NCBI GenBank assembly: GCA_902773925.1
Contig: CACYGI010000004.1
Location: 124,001-188,000 of the forward strand
Source of the DNA: an uncultured Bacteroidia bacterium
GTDB taxonomy: Bacteria; Bacteroidota; Bacteroidia; Bacteroidales; UBA932
Direction: 5' to 3'
DNA length: 64,000 bases
Part shown: piece after piece, positions 25,459-34,892 of the stretch
Layout: every line of letters starts with the position of its first letter
Numbering within the stretch: the stretch's first letter is position 1
Program-made: the position numbers and the translations under genes
The notes under the pieces: model-generated
Databases searched by the model: none
What the model was told of the DNA's origin: nothing
Seen by the model: the letters and a program-made list of their open reading frames with translations, nothing else

Positions 25459-26541
25459 TTATTTGGTTTTACCGTATAGAAATAGTCGTAAATACTTGTT
25501 TTGGTTGGTCAGAAGAATCACTACCACAAGCAATGTCATTGTTAAAATGAAATTAGCAAATGAAAGCGCAAGGCCGTTAACCGTGGAAAAAAGAGGAGTT
25601 TCTTCTAATCGAAGGATGTTAAGCATTAAATACTGACCAAGATATATTTCCAGGGAATGTACGCCGGACCATCGAAATATCCCCCCCCATTTAAGAACTC
25701 GCTGATTTCCAATCCCGTCAACCGCACAAAACAACCCTTTACACAGACCACATACTGTGATGCATCCGGTTATTGAACTAATGATGCGCAAAACAATGCT
25801 GGTTCCACTATCAGGCAAGTTAAACAGATTGAAGTTATACATGAAATAAACCCAAACGACTGTACTGATGGCAACTACAGCTGTTTTTATTGTATTCCCA
25901 ATCTTCGTACTATCGAGGTCAAACCCTAATTTACCATAGAGGTAGCCAATCCAGTAGAACGGAATGTAATAAAGTGTCAGCTTAATTCCTAAGAAATTCA
26001 TTCCGGCGAACATTCCTATTGCCAAGAGTACAACTCCCAACAGCCCTAAAAATAGCGAAGTCGCTATTATCTCTTTGGTTTTTGAATGGAATAGTTTTTT
26101 TGCAAAGAACTCAGATAATCCAAAGCATATACTAATTGTCCATATTGTGACCAGGAACCAATAACCAGAATCCATATTGTAGCAAATCCAAGAAGGATCA
26201 AGAAAATCACCGTCACCTCGTATTAGTCCCCTAATAAAAAAAGTCCAAACAGCCCATGGCAGCAAATACGCCAAAGATCGGCGGTAGATGAATTTCTTCA
26301 GCGATTTCCCGTCGCAACAGCCACGGCTATACATAGTCACATATCCGCTTATCAACACGAATAAAGGCATTTGTAATGACCAAATCACATTATATAGAAA
26401 TGTGTTCTGAGAGCTTATCGTACATCCTGTGATAGTGTGACCAAGTACAACGAGCAGCATCGCAATACCCCGTATGATATCTACATATGTATTCCTCTTT
26501 AAATCTCTCATCTGATAAGATATATTAAATGGCTCTATCAT
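25459..26541 (-). CDS. acyltransferase family 3 (OafA-like) membrane protein
   Basis: A 360-residue integral membrane O-acyltransferase. YVDIIRGIAMLLVVLGHT at about 18-35 contains the catalytic-type His, and LQMPLFVLISGYVTM follows, the signature of Acyltransferase_3. About ten hydrophobic helices cover the rest, e.g. LFLGLLGVVLLAIGMFAGM and LSFANFILTMTLLVVVILL. It probably O-acetylates a sugar of the polysaccharide. Its ATG overlaps the wzy-like stop (ATGA), so it is coupled. Many such genes in Bacteroides capsule loci are functionally uncharacterised. Confidence 0.85.
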   Translation of the reverse strand: MIEPFNISYQMRDLKRNTYVDIIRGIAMLLVVLGHTITGCTISSQNTFLYNVIWSLQMPLFVLISGYVTMYSRGCCDGKSLKKFIYRRSLAYLLPWAVWTFFIRGLIRGDGDFLDPSWICYNMDSGYWFLVTIWTISICFGLSEFFAKKLFHSKTKEIIATSLFLGLLGVVLLAIGMFAGMNFLGIKLTLYYIPFYWIGYLYGKLGFDLDSTKIGNTIKTAVVAISTVVWVYFMYNFNLFNLPDSGTSIVLRIISSITGCITVCGLCKGLFCAVDGIGNQRVLKWGGIFRWSGVHSLEIYLGQYLMLNILRLEETPLFSTVNGLALSFANFILTMTLLVVVILLTNQNKYLRLFLYGKTK

Positions 26542-27617
26542 TGAAAAAAGAACTTATAAGGCACAATAAGGAGGGTTGAGGGTTTTAATATCAAGAAATA
26601 AAAGCAATAAAAAAGGACAGCGACATAAACAAAACTAATGAACTGGCGCGCACTATTGGGCCAATAATTTAATGCCATCGGCATTAAGATTGATAGAAAA
26701 AGCAATTCGTACGTTGATGATCTAAGCAAAATGGCGCCATTAAATCCCACCATAAGTATTAAGCCATAAAACAAAACATTCCCGATCTGCCACGTTAAAA
26801 CCTTATTACCATTATTTTCAAAACCACGAGAACGATTGATAGCACCACTTAATAGGAAAAATAAAAACATGATAACATCAAACACGAACATAAGTCCTAA
26901 TGTAAGTCTATCATCAAATTCGTAATGTGACAACTCGTATTGTTCATTAATATTAATCAGCAGATTCTTGTTTAAAAGGAACACTGCGATAGCCATTATG
27001 TACACAAAATATGTGACCGCCTTATATCTGAAATACGAAATCATCAAAGCAGGTAAGAACAAAATGGCCGACTTATGTACAAATGATGCAGCAACAACAA
27101 TGACGATAGATAATAGGAAATTCTTTTTCCCATTATTGCTTGTTAATACTAAAAAAGCCCAGACACATAGTGACATAGCTACAGCTTGCCGAAGTCCAGA
27201 ACAAGCAAACACAAAGAAATCCAGACAAAATAATATCATTACGGATATCATTACATCTGGAGAATATCTTTTGATAAGAGCATATAATGGAATTATTATT
27301 ATCGCATATAGTACAGCAGCAAAACCTTGAAATGAAAAATCCAGCACGTTGAAAATCTTCATTAACAACAAATAGCCGTCCTCCATATAGCAATAAGAGA
27401 AATCACTAAAAGGTACATCTTTCGTGGTTTCATACCATTCTTTATAGCCAGATATATCACTGCCTACAGTTTCTGCCTTCAATGCCAGTAGCAGATACAT
27501 TAAGCCCATCAATATTTTTAGGGCAATGTTTTGTGCCTTCTTTCTATCTTTATTAATAGCAGAACAAAAAAAAGGTATTATTATAATCAATGAAAAATAA
27601 ATCAAATATATAGCCAC
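26538..27617 (-). CDS. wzy: EpsG/Wzy-like O-antigen polymerase
   Basis: A GTG start at 27617 with AGGA five bases upstream gives 359 residues and leaves a 25-base gap after the upstream gene. A longer reading from 27731 overlaps that gene by 89 bases and is rejected. The protein is nearly all membrane helices (about ten), with KAETVGSDISGYKEWY (GxDxxxY) around residue 45 and CSGLRQAVAMSLCVWAF around 130, the signature of the EpsG/Wzy group. It would polymerise flipped repeat units in the periplasm, working with the Wzx-like protein at 28921-30435. It is AT-rich, as is usual for wzy. Confidence 0.8.
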   Translation of the reverse strand: MAIYLIYFSLIIIIPFFCSAINKDRKKAQNIALKILMGLMYLLLALKAETVGSDISGYKEWYETTKDVPFSDFSYCYMEDGYLLLMKIFNVLDFSFQGFAAVLYAIIIIPLYALIKRYSPDVMISVMILFCLDFFVFACSGLRQAVAMSLCVWAFLVLTSNNGKKNFLLSIVIVVAASFVHKSAILFLPALMISYFRYKAVTYFVYIMAIAVFLLNKNLLININEQYELSHYEFDDRLTLGLMFVFDVIMFLFFLLSGAINRSRGFENNGNKVLTWQIGNVLFYGLILMVGFNGAILLRSSTYELLFLSILMPMALNYWPNSARQFISFVYVAVLFYCFYFLILKPSTLLIVPYKFFFQ

Positions 27618-27642
27618 AACCGTCCTATTTTTATATGATCGA

Positions 27643-28902
27643 CTATTTACATAAAACCAATTTATATGTCTCAATATACTTACGAACAACCACTTCGTTA
27701 TTGTATCTTTCTTGCTGCAACCTATAGCCATTTAGGCGTAATGATTCCGATAATATTGGGTCGTTTAACAGAATGAGCATTTTATTCGCAATATCCTGAC
27801 AGTCATTTTTGGGAGATATTAATGCACTTTGATAATCTTTGTTTAATTGCTGGGTTCCAAGAGCTCCAGTATCGGTTGTAATAACAGGTAAGCCATTTGA
27901 CATTGCCTCCCGAACGGTTCCTGAAGTTAGATCTATTTTTAACGGTAGCAATGCGAATCTAGATTTACGTATTTGAAACAATACGTCTTCATGTGTGGCC
28001 AAATGACCTTCGAAAGTGACTGCGTTTGCTATTCCATACTTATCAATAATTTCATCTATCTGTTTTTTATATTCTAATGTATACCCCCCAACAATGTCTA
28101 AAGTTATTGATGAATTCTTCTTATATGCTAAACCAAATGCCTCAACAGCTATATCACAAGATTTACTAATATCACTTGCGAAGTAAACAAAATCAAAAGT
28201 TTTTTTCTGAATGGATGTATTGATCTTCTCACCAACAGCTATACTAATACTTAAGAACTTTGCGTTAGGTTTTATACGTTCTATAATTATATTAATGAAT
28301 TTCTGTGCCTCAGTCCCGATGTAATCCGCCCGTAATAATACTTTACGTTCAACCGAAGATAAATATTGATAATTAGCCCTTCCTATAGGAAAATTATCCT
28401 TGAATTCTGGATCATTTAACAACGTTTGCAATTGAACTATCGTGGGAATACAATGGGGAACATCAAGTAATGCTAATGAGTATTGAGGATTTTCTGCCCC
28501 TATCATATGGACAACATCAGGCTGAATCTGACGAATAAGCTTTTTAATAATACGACGATTTTGCTTATATTCATCATTTGTAGGTTTAAAGAACTGCTTA
28601 CAAACCATTTTAAGAAATTCGCTTTTTTCATCCCGGTAAAAATGGTAATGTATCCCATTAATTTCAAATTCCTGCAATCTCTTTTTTAAGAAAGAGCAAC
28701 TTGAAATAACGTGAAGTTCCAATTCATCATATTTCTCAAATTCCCTTATTGCATTAGTATTCCATACTCCGAAATCCATCGTATTGAACGGGGCATGTCC
28801 TGTTGCGATTTTATACATCCACCTTATGATTTTTGGAATACCAATTTCTAGATGGTCTCGCACTTTGGAATTAGAAAAACTACATAGCCATACTATCTTC
28901 AT
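27643..28902 (-). CDS. glycosyltransferase family 4
   Basis: A 419-residue GT-B enzyme, ATG start. KIVWLCSFSNSKVRDHL opens the first domain and DVVHMIGAENPQYSLAL is near residue 130. The second domain shows FDFVYFASDISKSCDIAVEAF, LDIVGGYTLEYKKQI, VTFEGHLATHEDVLFQIRKS and the E-x7-E region ALLPLKIDLTSGTVREAMSNGLPVITT... (position about 330). It works on the cytosolic face to extend the repeat unit. Donor unknown. 18 bases after the wzx-like gene. Confidence 0.85.
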   Translation of the reverse strand: MKIVWLCSFSNSKVRDHLEIGIPKIIRWMYKIATGHAPFNTMDFGVWNTNAIREFEKYDELELHVISSCSFLKKRLQEFEINGIHYHFYRDEKSEFLKMVCKQFFKPTNDEYKQNRRIIKKLIRQIQPDVVHMIGAENPQYSLALLDVPHCIPTIVQLQTLLNDPEFKDNFPIGRANYQYLSSVERKVLLRADYIGTEAQKFINIIIERIKPNAKFLSISIAVGEKINTSIQKKTFDFVYFASDISKSCDIAVEAFGLAYKKNSSITLDIVGGYTLEYKKQIDEIIDKYGIANAVTFEGHLATHEDVLFQIRKSRFALLPLKIDLTSGTVREAMSNGLPVITTDTGALGTQQLNKDYQSALISPKNDCQDIANKMLILLNDPILSESLRLNGYRLQQERYNNEVVVRKYIETYKLVLCK

Positions 28903-28920
28903 AATTTTTTTAATATCTGA

Positions 28921-30435
28921 CTATTTTTTTTTGTGAAAAAATTCTAATATCAATTGTTTTTCGTTTTCCTTCAAAAGAATAAAATATACTATTCCTATAT
29001 ACCCTAAAGTATATGCAAATATTGAAATACCGAAATAAATCCAATTGTCAATACGTAAATAATGACTGATAATGCTTGCCCCCACCGCATATACTATCAA
29101 TAATGGCATTATTTTTAAATGACAATTCTTAAAAAACCGTTTCATATCCAGCCCCATTTTATGGTTATAAAACCATATATTCAATATTTGATTCAGTATC
29201 AGAGCAAAACCAGTAGAAGCAGCACAACCAACTGCACCATATTTTGGAGCAAGAATAACAGATAATACTACACCTATAATGGAGCTCAATAATACCCGTA
29301 CTGCAATCTGTTTTATTCTATTTTCAGCATAAACCAGATCCATTCCGATATGAAGAGTCAATGAAACAACGTTCACAAATACAAGAAGGATAAAAACATA
29401 GTAAGAGTTGTTAAAAGTTTCACCGACCCACAACCTTATGAACTCATTACCAAAAATACAAAAACCAGAAAAAATCAACATTATAATAAACAGCTGAATT
29501 CTTCCGACAAAGATCATTAAATCCATTATTTTCCCCCTATCATCAGATTGCACCAACCTAGATACCATTGGCAAAAACAGGCCATTTAACGCAGTCGATA
29601 TAGTAAACACCATACCCTCAAGATTTCTTCCCATGGAAAAAATTGAAATCTCAGTCGTATTTGAAAAGATTCCCAAAATGGTTGGGACCAAATTCAATCG
29701 GAACATTTGAGATAATTGCATCAAGAGAATCCAGCCTGAGAATGAAAACAAAGCAATAATTTCTGTCTTTTCAAAAAACTTCCAATTTATCCTCAATTTA
29801 GTTTTTTTAATGAAAACCAAGAACCTCAATACAGCCACTACGAATCCGACAAACCCTGTTATAAAGACTAGATGAAAAACATTACCATCTAACAATAATA
29901 CTATAACAACGAACAGAACAGTCCCTACTCTAACAACCAAATCCAAAAGCTTGTTCTCAACAAAGTATTCATATGCCATCATAGCGCCGCTAACTGGTTT
30001 AAACAGAAAAGACAAAACACTAAATGACCCAGAAATACAGTATAATAACTTTAATCGCTCAATCTCACAAGAAGTAAGACCTCCAAAAATATTAGATAAA
30101 AAGAAATAAAGAATAAATAGAACAGTAAAAATAATCACATCGAAGATAAAATAGACCCTCGCCGTTAGTCCAAGCATATTCGCCACCTTTTCTTCATTGC
30201 CTTCTGCTCTATATTTAGCTATAAACCGAGTAATTGTACCTGACAGACCAAAATCTAGTAAAAAATAAGAAAGGAATACTCCGACCAAACTATATAGTCC
30301 ATAGTCAGAAACCCCAATTTTTTTTACCATCCATGGAGTATAAACCAGGGATATTACAATACTGAGAAATATGGAAATATATGAAACAATTGCACCTTTG
30401 GCAATTTGTTTTCCTTTTGTCTTCTCTGGAACCAT
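28921..30435 (-). CDS. wzx: Wzx-type polysaccharide flippase
   Basis: About 504 residues from ATG 30435 (a GTG at 30441 overlaps the upstream stop and is less likely). Opening IAKGAIVSYISIFLSIVISL and YTPWMVKKIGVSDYGLYSL are typical of the MATE/MOP flippase superfamily. At least twelve hydrophobic helices follow, e.g. VIIFTVLFILYFFLSNIFGG and YVFILLVFVNVVSLTLHIGM. It flips the undecaprenyl-linked repeat unit across the inner membrane. Its stop lies 18 bases before a glycosyltransferase gene. Strongly AT-rich. Confidence 0.88.
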   Translation of the reverse strand: MVPEKTKGKQIAKGAIVSYISIFLSIVISLVYTPWMVKKIGVSDYGLYSLVGVFLSYFLLDFGLSGTITRFIAKYRAEGNEEKVANMLGLTARVYFIFDVIIFTVLFILYFFLSNIFGGLTSCEIERLKLLYCISGSFSVLSFLFKPVSGAMMAYEYFVENKLLDLVVRVGTVLFVVIVLLLDGNVFHLVFITGFVGFVVAVLRFLVFIKKTKLRINWKFFEKTEIIALFSFSGWILLMQLSQMFRLNLVPTILGIFSNTTEISIFSMGRNLEGMVFTISTALNGLFLPMVSRLVQSDDRGKIMDLMIFVGRIQLFIIMLIFSGFCIFGNEFIRLWVGETFNNSYYVFILLVFVNVVSLTLHIGMDLVYAENRIKQIAVRVLLSSIIGVVLSVILAPKYGAVGCAASTGFALILNQILNIWFYNHKMGLDMKRFFKNCHLKIMPLLIVYAVGASIISHYLRIDNWIYFGISIFAYTLGYIGIVYFILLKENEKQLILEFFHKKK

Positions 30436-30437
30436 TT

Positions 30438-31427
30438 TCACTTATTCATCCATTTGGGTTTATCGAACAAAACTATTCTCCCCGTGAGCTTATAAAAAGT
30501 GAATCGAACTATGCTGCGTAACCAATCTCTATAATTGGCTTTAAATTCGGCATTGAATGCGTTTGTGATTTCAGGAGAAAACAGTTCTTCCTCAATGCTC
30601 GGTTCAAAATCAGAATTCATATCAATTGATAAATTAATTTGATTTTGATATGACTTATCTGTTCCGTCATGCACTCCACTCCCATCTAATCCCCAGTTGC
30701 GTACCTTCGATTCTGTTGGGAAGACACACCATTTTTTATCATCTGGAATAACTTGAAGGATTGTGTCTCCTTGGATTACCTTTTTCTTAAGCATATACAA
30801 AAGAGAACCGACCAGAACCACTTTCCTATTAAAGATAATAGAAAGCGGATAGGAATCAACAAGAAGTTTTATTTTTTTGAAATCATAATAAGAGTTAAGC
30901 CTTTCTTTACGTTCAATTAAAAACGCAGATCCCCACGCACAATACGCATTGTTATATATATATACATTATTATTTGTTTTAAGCGAGGTTTTTAAAAGAT
31001 TAAAGCTACATATAGCTATAATTCTTTCATCCTTCTTACAATACTCCAATCCCCAATTGCAATATGCCAAAAAATTGGGCGAAAACTCATTATCATCCTC
31101 AGAGAATATATATCTATCGTTAGATTTACTTATTTCTTTATATAACAGCATGCTATTGCTGTTCAATTTTCCCACGCCACAGTTATGGTCTCTTCTTCGA
31201 ACATATAAATTCTTGAAACCATGGTGATTCTCCTTCTCTGCTAAATAATCATCTATTTTCTTCCAGCCATTTACGTATTTCTCAGAAGGAGGATAGTCAA
31301 GTCCGACAAATACATCCGTCTTATCTGCGTATGTACAGCGTTCTAATGATTCTAAGCAACGTTTGAAATGCTCATATCTGCTTAGTGTCGGTATACATAC
31401 AGGTGCGAAAATTTTTTCTACTTCCAT
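30438..31427 (-). CDS. glycosyltransferase family 2-like
   Basis: A 329-residue protein: APVCIPTLSRYEHFKRCLESL at the N-terminus, DVFVGLDYPPSEKYV near 40, then RYIFSEDDNEFSPNFLAY, where EDD is the metal-binding triad of the GT-A fold. It resembles glycosyltransferases of capsule loci (GNT-I/GT2-like). The C-terminus WLRSIVRFTFYKLTGR is basic and amphipathic. Next gene (wzx) begins within a few bases. Upstream lies a 400-base gene-free stretch, so this gene may sit at an insertion junction. Confidence 0.75.
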   Translation of the reverse strand: MEVEKIFAPVCIPTLSRYEHFKRCLESLERCTYADKTDVFVGLDYPPSEKYVNGWKKIDDYLAEKENHHGFKNLYVRRRDHNCGVGKLNSNSMLLYKEISKSNDRYIFSEDDNEFSPNFLAYCNWGLEYCKKDERIIAICSFNLLKTSLKTNNNVYIYNNAYCAWGSAFLIERKERLNSYYDFKKIKLLVDSYPLSIIFNRKVVLVGSLLYMLKKKVIQGDTILQVIPDDKKWCVFPTESKVRNWGLDGSGVHDGTDKSYQNQINLSIDMNSDFEPSIEEELFSPEITNAFNAEFKANYRDWLRSIVRFTFYKLTGRIVLFDKPKWMNK

Positions 31428-31831
31428 ATATGCATTATTTTTTTCTACAATTCAACACTTGCTCTCTTTGTTCAAAACATCAAAACGATATCAATTCTAT
31501 AATACTGATGCCCCTGACGAGTTGCGGGCCGATCTTGTCAAAAGTAGCATAATCACTATGCTAGCCATCTTTACAAGCCGGGGTTACTCTGCATCATTTC
31601 TTTTTAAGTAATTCGCTTATCAAAGTCACGCTGAACTCAAAAATCTCCTTTGCTACTGCCAATGAGACAAAGATTCTCTACATGTTTAAATATTACCAGT
31701 AATAGAATGGAGCTATAGTCCATGAAAAAAAGTTCAGATGTTCTTTTAATTAATACCAATTACTTTTATTGTCACATTCCGAATTTGTAATAAACAAATT
31801 GAAAAAGAACAAACAGGGAAAGCCTAATTCT
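31428..31831. other. gene-free stretch inside the capsule operon
   Basis: 404 bases without a convincing gene, unusual in an otherwise tightly packed operon. A GC-richer patch at about 31511-31555 (GACGAGTTGCGGGCCGATC region) differs from its AT-rich surroundings and could be the relic of a deleted gene or a transposon. I found no clear terminator or promoter. Confidence 0.5.
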
Positions 31832-32524
31832 TTATCTAATCTTAATTGCTGCCAACAATTTATTTTCAATTTCGTCTTCTCCGTATTGCTTGATGACAAA
31901 TTCATCATTCTTAGTCTTAATAGTCGAAAAGCTTGGCAAATGTCGTTTTACATAGGTCGCTCCACCTATAAGACATTTTTTTCCGACATTAACACCATTG
32001 AAAATAATAGCCCCAATTCCAATATATGTTTGTTCTCCAATGCGAACCCCTCCGGCCATTTGTGACCTTGCCCCGACAAAACAATGATCTTCTACGATAG
32101 ATAAATGATGTATTGTTGCAGCTGTTTTGACAAAAACATTATTATGTATTATGACATCATTCTCTATCACCACATTATCACATATCCAACAATTATCGCC
32201 AATAATTTCTCCATGTATTATGGCGTGAGGAGAAATGATATTAGCCAATTTATACCCCTCATTCTTCAGCCTTTCATAGAGCTTTCTTCTTGTAGCATTC
32301 AATCTGTCCCACTCCATCGCAATGAACAAACAGTCTTTACTCTTATCGAATTCAGCAGGCAATGCGTCAAAAGTATAAACTGGTTTATCACAGTAACTAT
32401 CACAAGTTTTGTACTCTTTGTCAACCACAAAGCCAATTAAATTAAACAACTCGTAATCTACAACATAAGAATAAACACTTCGAGCGGTTGTAGAAGTTCC
32501 TACTATCAAAAGGTTTTCTTTCAT
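31832..32524 (-). CDS. NeuD/PglD-like sugar acyltransferase (left-handed beta helix)
   Basis: A 230-residue protein. N-terminal PglD-type domain NLLIVGTSTTARSVYSYV and LIGFVVDKE, then hexapeptide repeats ANIISPHAIIHGEIIGDNCWICDNVVIENDV... from about residue 100 to 190, including TIHHLSIVEDHCFVGARSQM and GVRIGEQTYIGIGAII. Such enzymes acetylate an amino sugar or sialic acid using acetyl-CoA. With a PglF-like dehydratase, PglE-like aminotransferase and PglC-like transferase elsewhere in the locus, this could supply PglD, though it is not next to them. It could instead act on the product of the neighbouring ATP-grasp/aminotransferase genes. Confidence 0.78.
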   Translation of the reverse strand: MKENLLIVGTSTTARSVYSYVVDYELFNLIGFVVDKEYKTCDSYCDKPVYTFDALPAEFDKSKDCLFIAMEWDRLNATRRKLYERLKNEGYKLANIISPHAIIHGEIIGDNCWICDNVVIENDVIIHNNVFVKTAATIHHLSIVEDHCFVGARSQMAGGVRIGEQTYIGIGAIIFNGVNVGKKCLIGGATYVKRHLPSFSTIKTKNDEFVIKQYGEDEIENKLLAAIKIR

Positions 32525-32550
32525 GTTTGTCTACCTATACTTCTATTTGG

Positions 32551-33759
32551 TTATTTTTCCAAAACAATGGTAATGTATCTATTAATATTATTCAGTATCT
32601 CATCCATTTCCTTACGGGAATCTGCTCTGATAAATATTGTTCCAAGAGAAGTATTGGCTCCTGTAAACGGAAAAATAATGTCACCTTCCTTAACATTATA
32701 ACCTTCATTTTTAACATACTTTTGTCTGAAATCTGAGTCGATATCGATTGATTGTAATATTCCTTCCTTAATGGAATGCAGAATATAATTACACCAAACA
32801 CCGTCATACTGAGGATTCTTGATATCCTTTACGGGCAAGCCCATTGCTTGTTTTATCTCATTCCCTATTAAATCTTGCCCCGTAGCCATAGTTTGCAATT
32901 CTGCAATGCGATTTCCTCCACCACGAGGGGACACTTCCATAAGATAGGCCTTCTTATTGGAGCAAAGACGACTCTCAACATTAAAGATACCTGATTTAAT
33001 ATCCAAAAGAGTAATAAGTCTTTGCAATTCATTTGATAATTCCTTTTGTGTTTCTTCAGGCATTGACGATGGCCAAATCTCAATAGCAGGAGTAAAAGGA
33101 TTAGCCGCATTTTTATCAAACAATTGATCTGAAAACGCTGGATAGACTAACTTTCCGTCAACCACGAATATATCTGCACTTGATTGGTAGCCAACAATAT
33201 CCAGATAATCCTCGATTATAAATCTCTTAGAAATAGACGATGACAAAGCCTTGTTGATAGAAGAAAGTAATAATTCCTTTCTTTCCACTTTTGTTACACC
33301 TTTGCTTCCAGCCGAATCAACCGGCTTTACAATGACAGGCCAAGTAAAACCATCTGCTTCTTGAATCGCCTCATCGATATTATCATAACCTTTCGCCTTA
33401 GGACAATTAAAACCATGTTCGAAAAGAAAGTGCCTAAACCGCGACTTGTCCTGTAGAATACAAGCATTCTCATAGGAGCATTGGAACGGCAACCCCAACT
33501 TTTCTGCAACATAAGCAGCGCTCACCACACCTGGATCGACTCCAAAGGACATAATCCCATCTATTTTTTTATCGCGCGCTACTTTTAACAAAACCTCCTT
33601 ATCAATGATGCTAACATTCACATATTCATCACTGTATTTATGGGCAATGTTATCGGGCAAATAATCAGCAGTAATCACATAGTAGCCCAATTCATGCGCT
33701 GCGTCAATTACTGGCAACAAATATCGGATGCCGCCAAGCAGCATGAGTTTTCTTTGCAT
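32551..33759 (-). CDS. ATP-grasp carboxylate-amine ligase (third of three)
   Basis: Start ATG at 33759 (MQRKLMLLGGIRYLLPVI); the longer TTG reading is less likely. About 402 residues. Rossmann-like preATP-grasp domain (MLLGG, VITADYLPDN, YADEYVNV-like), then the ATP-grasp core: FTWPVIVKPVDSAGSKGVTKV (about 130-150), FIIEDYLDIVGYQSSADIFV, and LMEVSPRGGGNRIAEL with the metal-binding Glu/Asn-type site. These enzymes join an acid to an amine via an acyl phosphate. It follows an aminotransferase with a two-base gap; its probable job is to acylate the amino group that enzyme makes, for example with an amino acid. Substrate not known. Confidence 0.82.
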   Translation of the reverse strand: MQRKLMLLGGIRYLLPVIDAAHELGYYVITADYLPDNIAHKYSDEYVNVSIIDKEVLLKVARDKKIDGIMSFGVDPGVVSAAYVAEKLGLPFQCSYENACILQDKSRFRHFLFEHGFNCPKAKGYDNIDEAIQEADGFTWPVIVKPVDSAGSKGVTKVERKELLLSSINKALSSSISKRFIIEDYLDIVGYQSSADIFVVDGKLVYPAFSDQLFDKNAANPFTPAIEIWPSSMPEETQKELSNELQRLITLLDIKSGIFNVESRLCSNKKAYLMEVSPRGGGNRIAELQTMATGQDLIGNEIKQAMGLPVKDIKNPQYDGVWCNYILHSIKEGILQSIDIDSDFRQKYVKNEGYNVKEGDIIFPFTGANTSLGTIFIRADSRKEMDEILNNINRYITIVLEK

Positions 33760-33763
33760 CTTA

Positions 33764-34867
33764 TTATACAATTTGTTCCAAAACTCTTTCCAGGTCCTTC
33801 TCGCTCAACTGATGATGCATAGGAAGACATATGACTTCATTTGCAACTTTGGTAGCCACTGGCAGATTCTCAACGCTGGCACTGGGGAGACTCCGATAGG
33901 TGCTAAAAGTACTTATAAGAGGATAGAAGTAACGACGTCCAAGAACACCCGCTTCTTTCATCTTGAAGTAGAGTTCATCGCGTGTCTTGCCATATTCTTT
34001 TGCATTGATGAAGATGGGGAAATAACTATAATTATGGCGCACACCGGGCATATCATCGAAGAAGCGGATACCTGAGACATTGCGCAAAGCATTGCGGTAC
34101 TTGATAGCCACTTGATGACGCTTCTCTATAGCCTCATCAACCTGCTTCAGATTTAACAGTCCATAAGCAGCACGCACCTCATCCATTTTACTGTTTATAC
34201 CCGGAGCAACAACCTCTGTTTCGCCGGCAAAGCCAAAATTTTTTAAGAAATCAACTCGCTTTTTGGTGGCTTCATCGTGCATCACCATTGCTCCGCCTTC
34301 AAGAGTATTGTACACCTTTGTGGCGTGGAACGAAAGGGATATCAAGTCACCTTTACTTACCCAACTCTCACCATTCACTTCTACACCAAACGCGTGGGCA
34401 GCATCATGAATCACCTTAAGGCCATACTTGTCGGCAATCGCCTGAATCTCATTCATTTTACAAGGTTTGCCGTAGCAACTGACAGGCATAATAGCTGTAG
34501 TTTTGGGCGTGATAGCAGCTTCTATTTTTTCAGGATCGATACCACAGGTTTCCTCTTCTATATCGACAAACACCGGCTTACATCCATTCCACCAGATGCT
34601 ATGAGTGGTTGCCACGAAACTATATGGGGTAGTAATTACTTCGCCAGTAATACGTAGTGCTTGCAGAGCGGTCAGTAAAGGCAATGTGCCATTAGTGAAA
34701 AGGCTGATATATGGTACTTTCAAATACTCTGCAAGAGCTTTCTCCAACTGTTTATGAAAACTACCATTATTAGTTATCCACTTACTTGCCCATATCTCCT
34801 TGAGCATTTCATTAAAATCATCAAGGTTAGGCAACAACGGTGAGGTTACGGTTATTTGCTTTTCCAT
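33764..34867 (-). CDS. DegT/DnrJ/EryC1 sugar aminotransferase
   Basis: A 367-residue PLP-dependent sugar aminotransferase. Motifs: SLFTNGTLPLLTALQALRI (about 50-68), TTPYSFVATTHSIWWNGCKPVFVD, VIHDAAHAFGVEVNGES with the pyridine-N Asp, and SFHATKVYNTLEGGAMVM with the catalytic Lys (about 185). Located between rmlA and an ATP-grasp ligase. With rmlA next to it a dTDP-keto-sugar is a natural substrate guess, but no dTDP-glucose 4,6-dehydratase (rmlB) is in the window. Confidence 0.85.
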   Translation of the reverse strand: MEKQITVTSPLLPNLDDFNEMLKEIWASKWITNNGSFHKQLEKALAEYLKVPYISLFTNGTLPLLTALQALRITGEVITTPYSFVATTHSIWWNGCKPVFVDIEEETCGIDPEKIEAAITPKTTAIMPVSCYGKPCKMNEIQAIADKYGLKVIHDAAHAFGVEVNGESWVSKGDLISLSFHATKVYNTLEGGAMVMHDEATKKRVDFLKNFGFAGETEVVAPGINSKMDEVRAAYGLLNLKQVDEAIEKRHQVAIKYRNALRNVSGIRFFDDMPGVRHNYSYFPIFINAKEYGKTRDELYFKMKEAGVLGRRYFYPLISTFSTYRSLPSASVENLPVATKVANEVICLPMHHQLSEKDLERVLEQIV

Positions 34868-34892
34868 TATCTTAAAAATAAGAATAACACAT

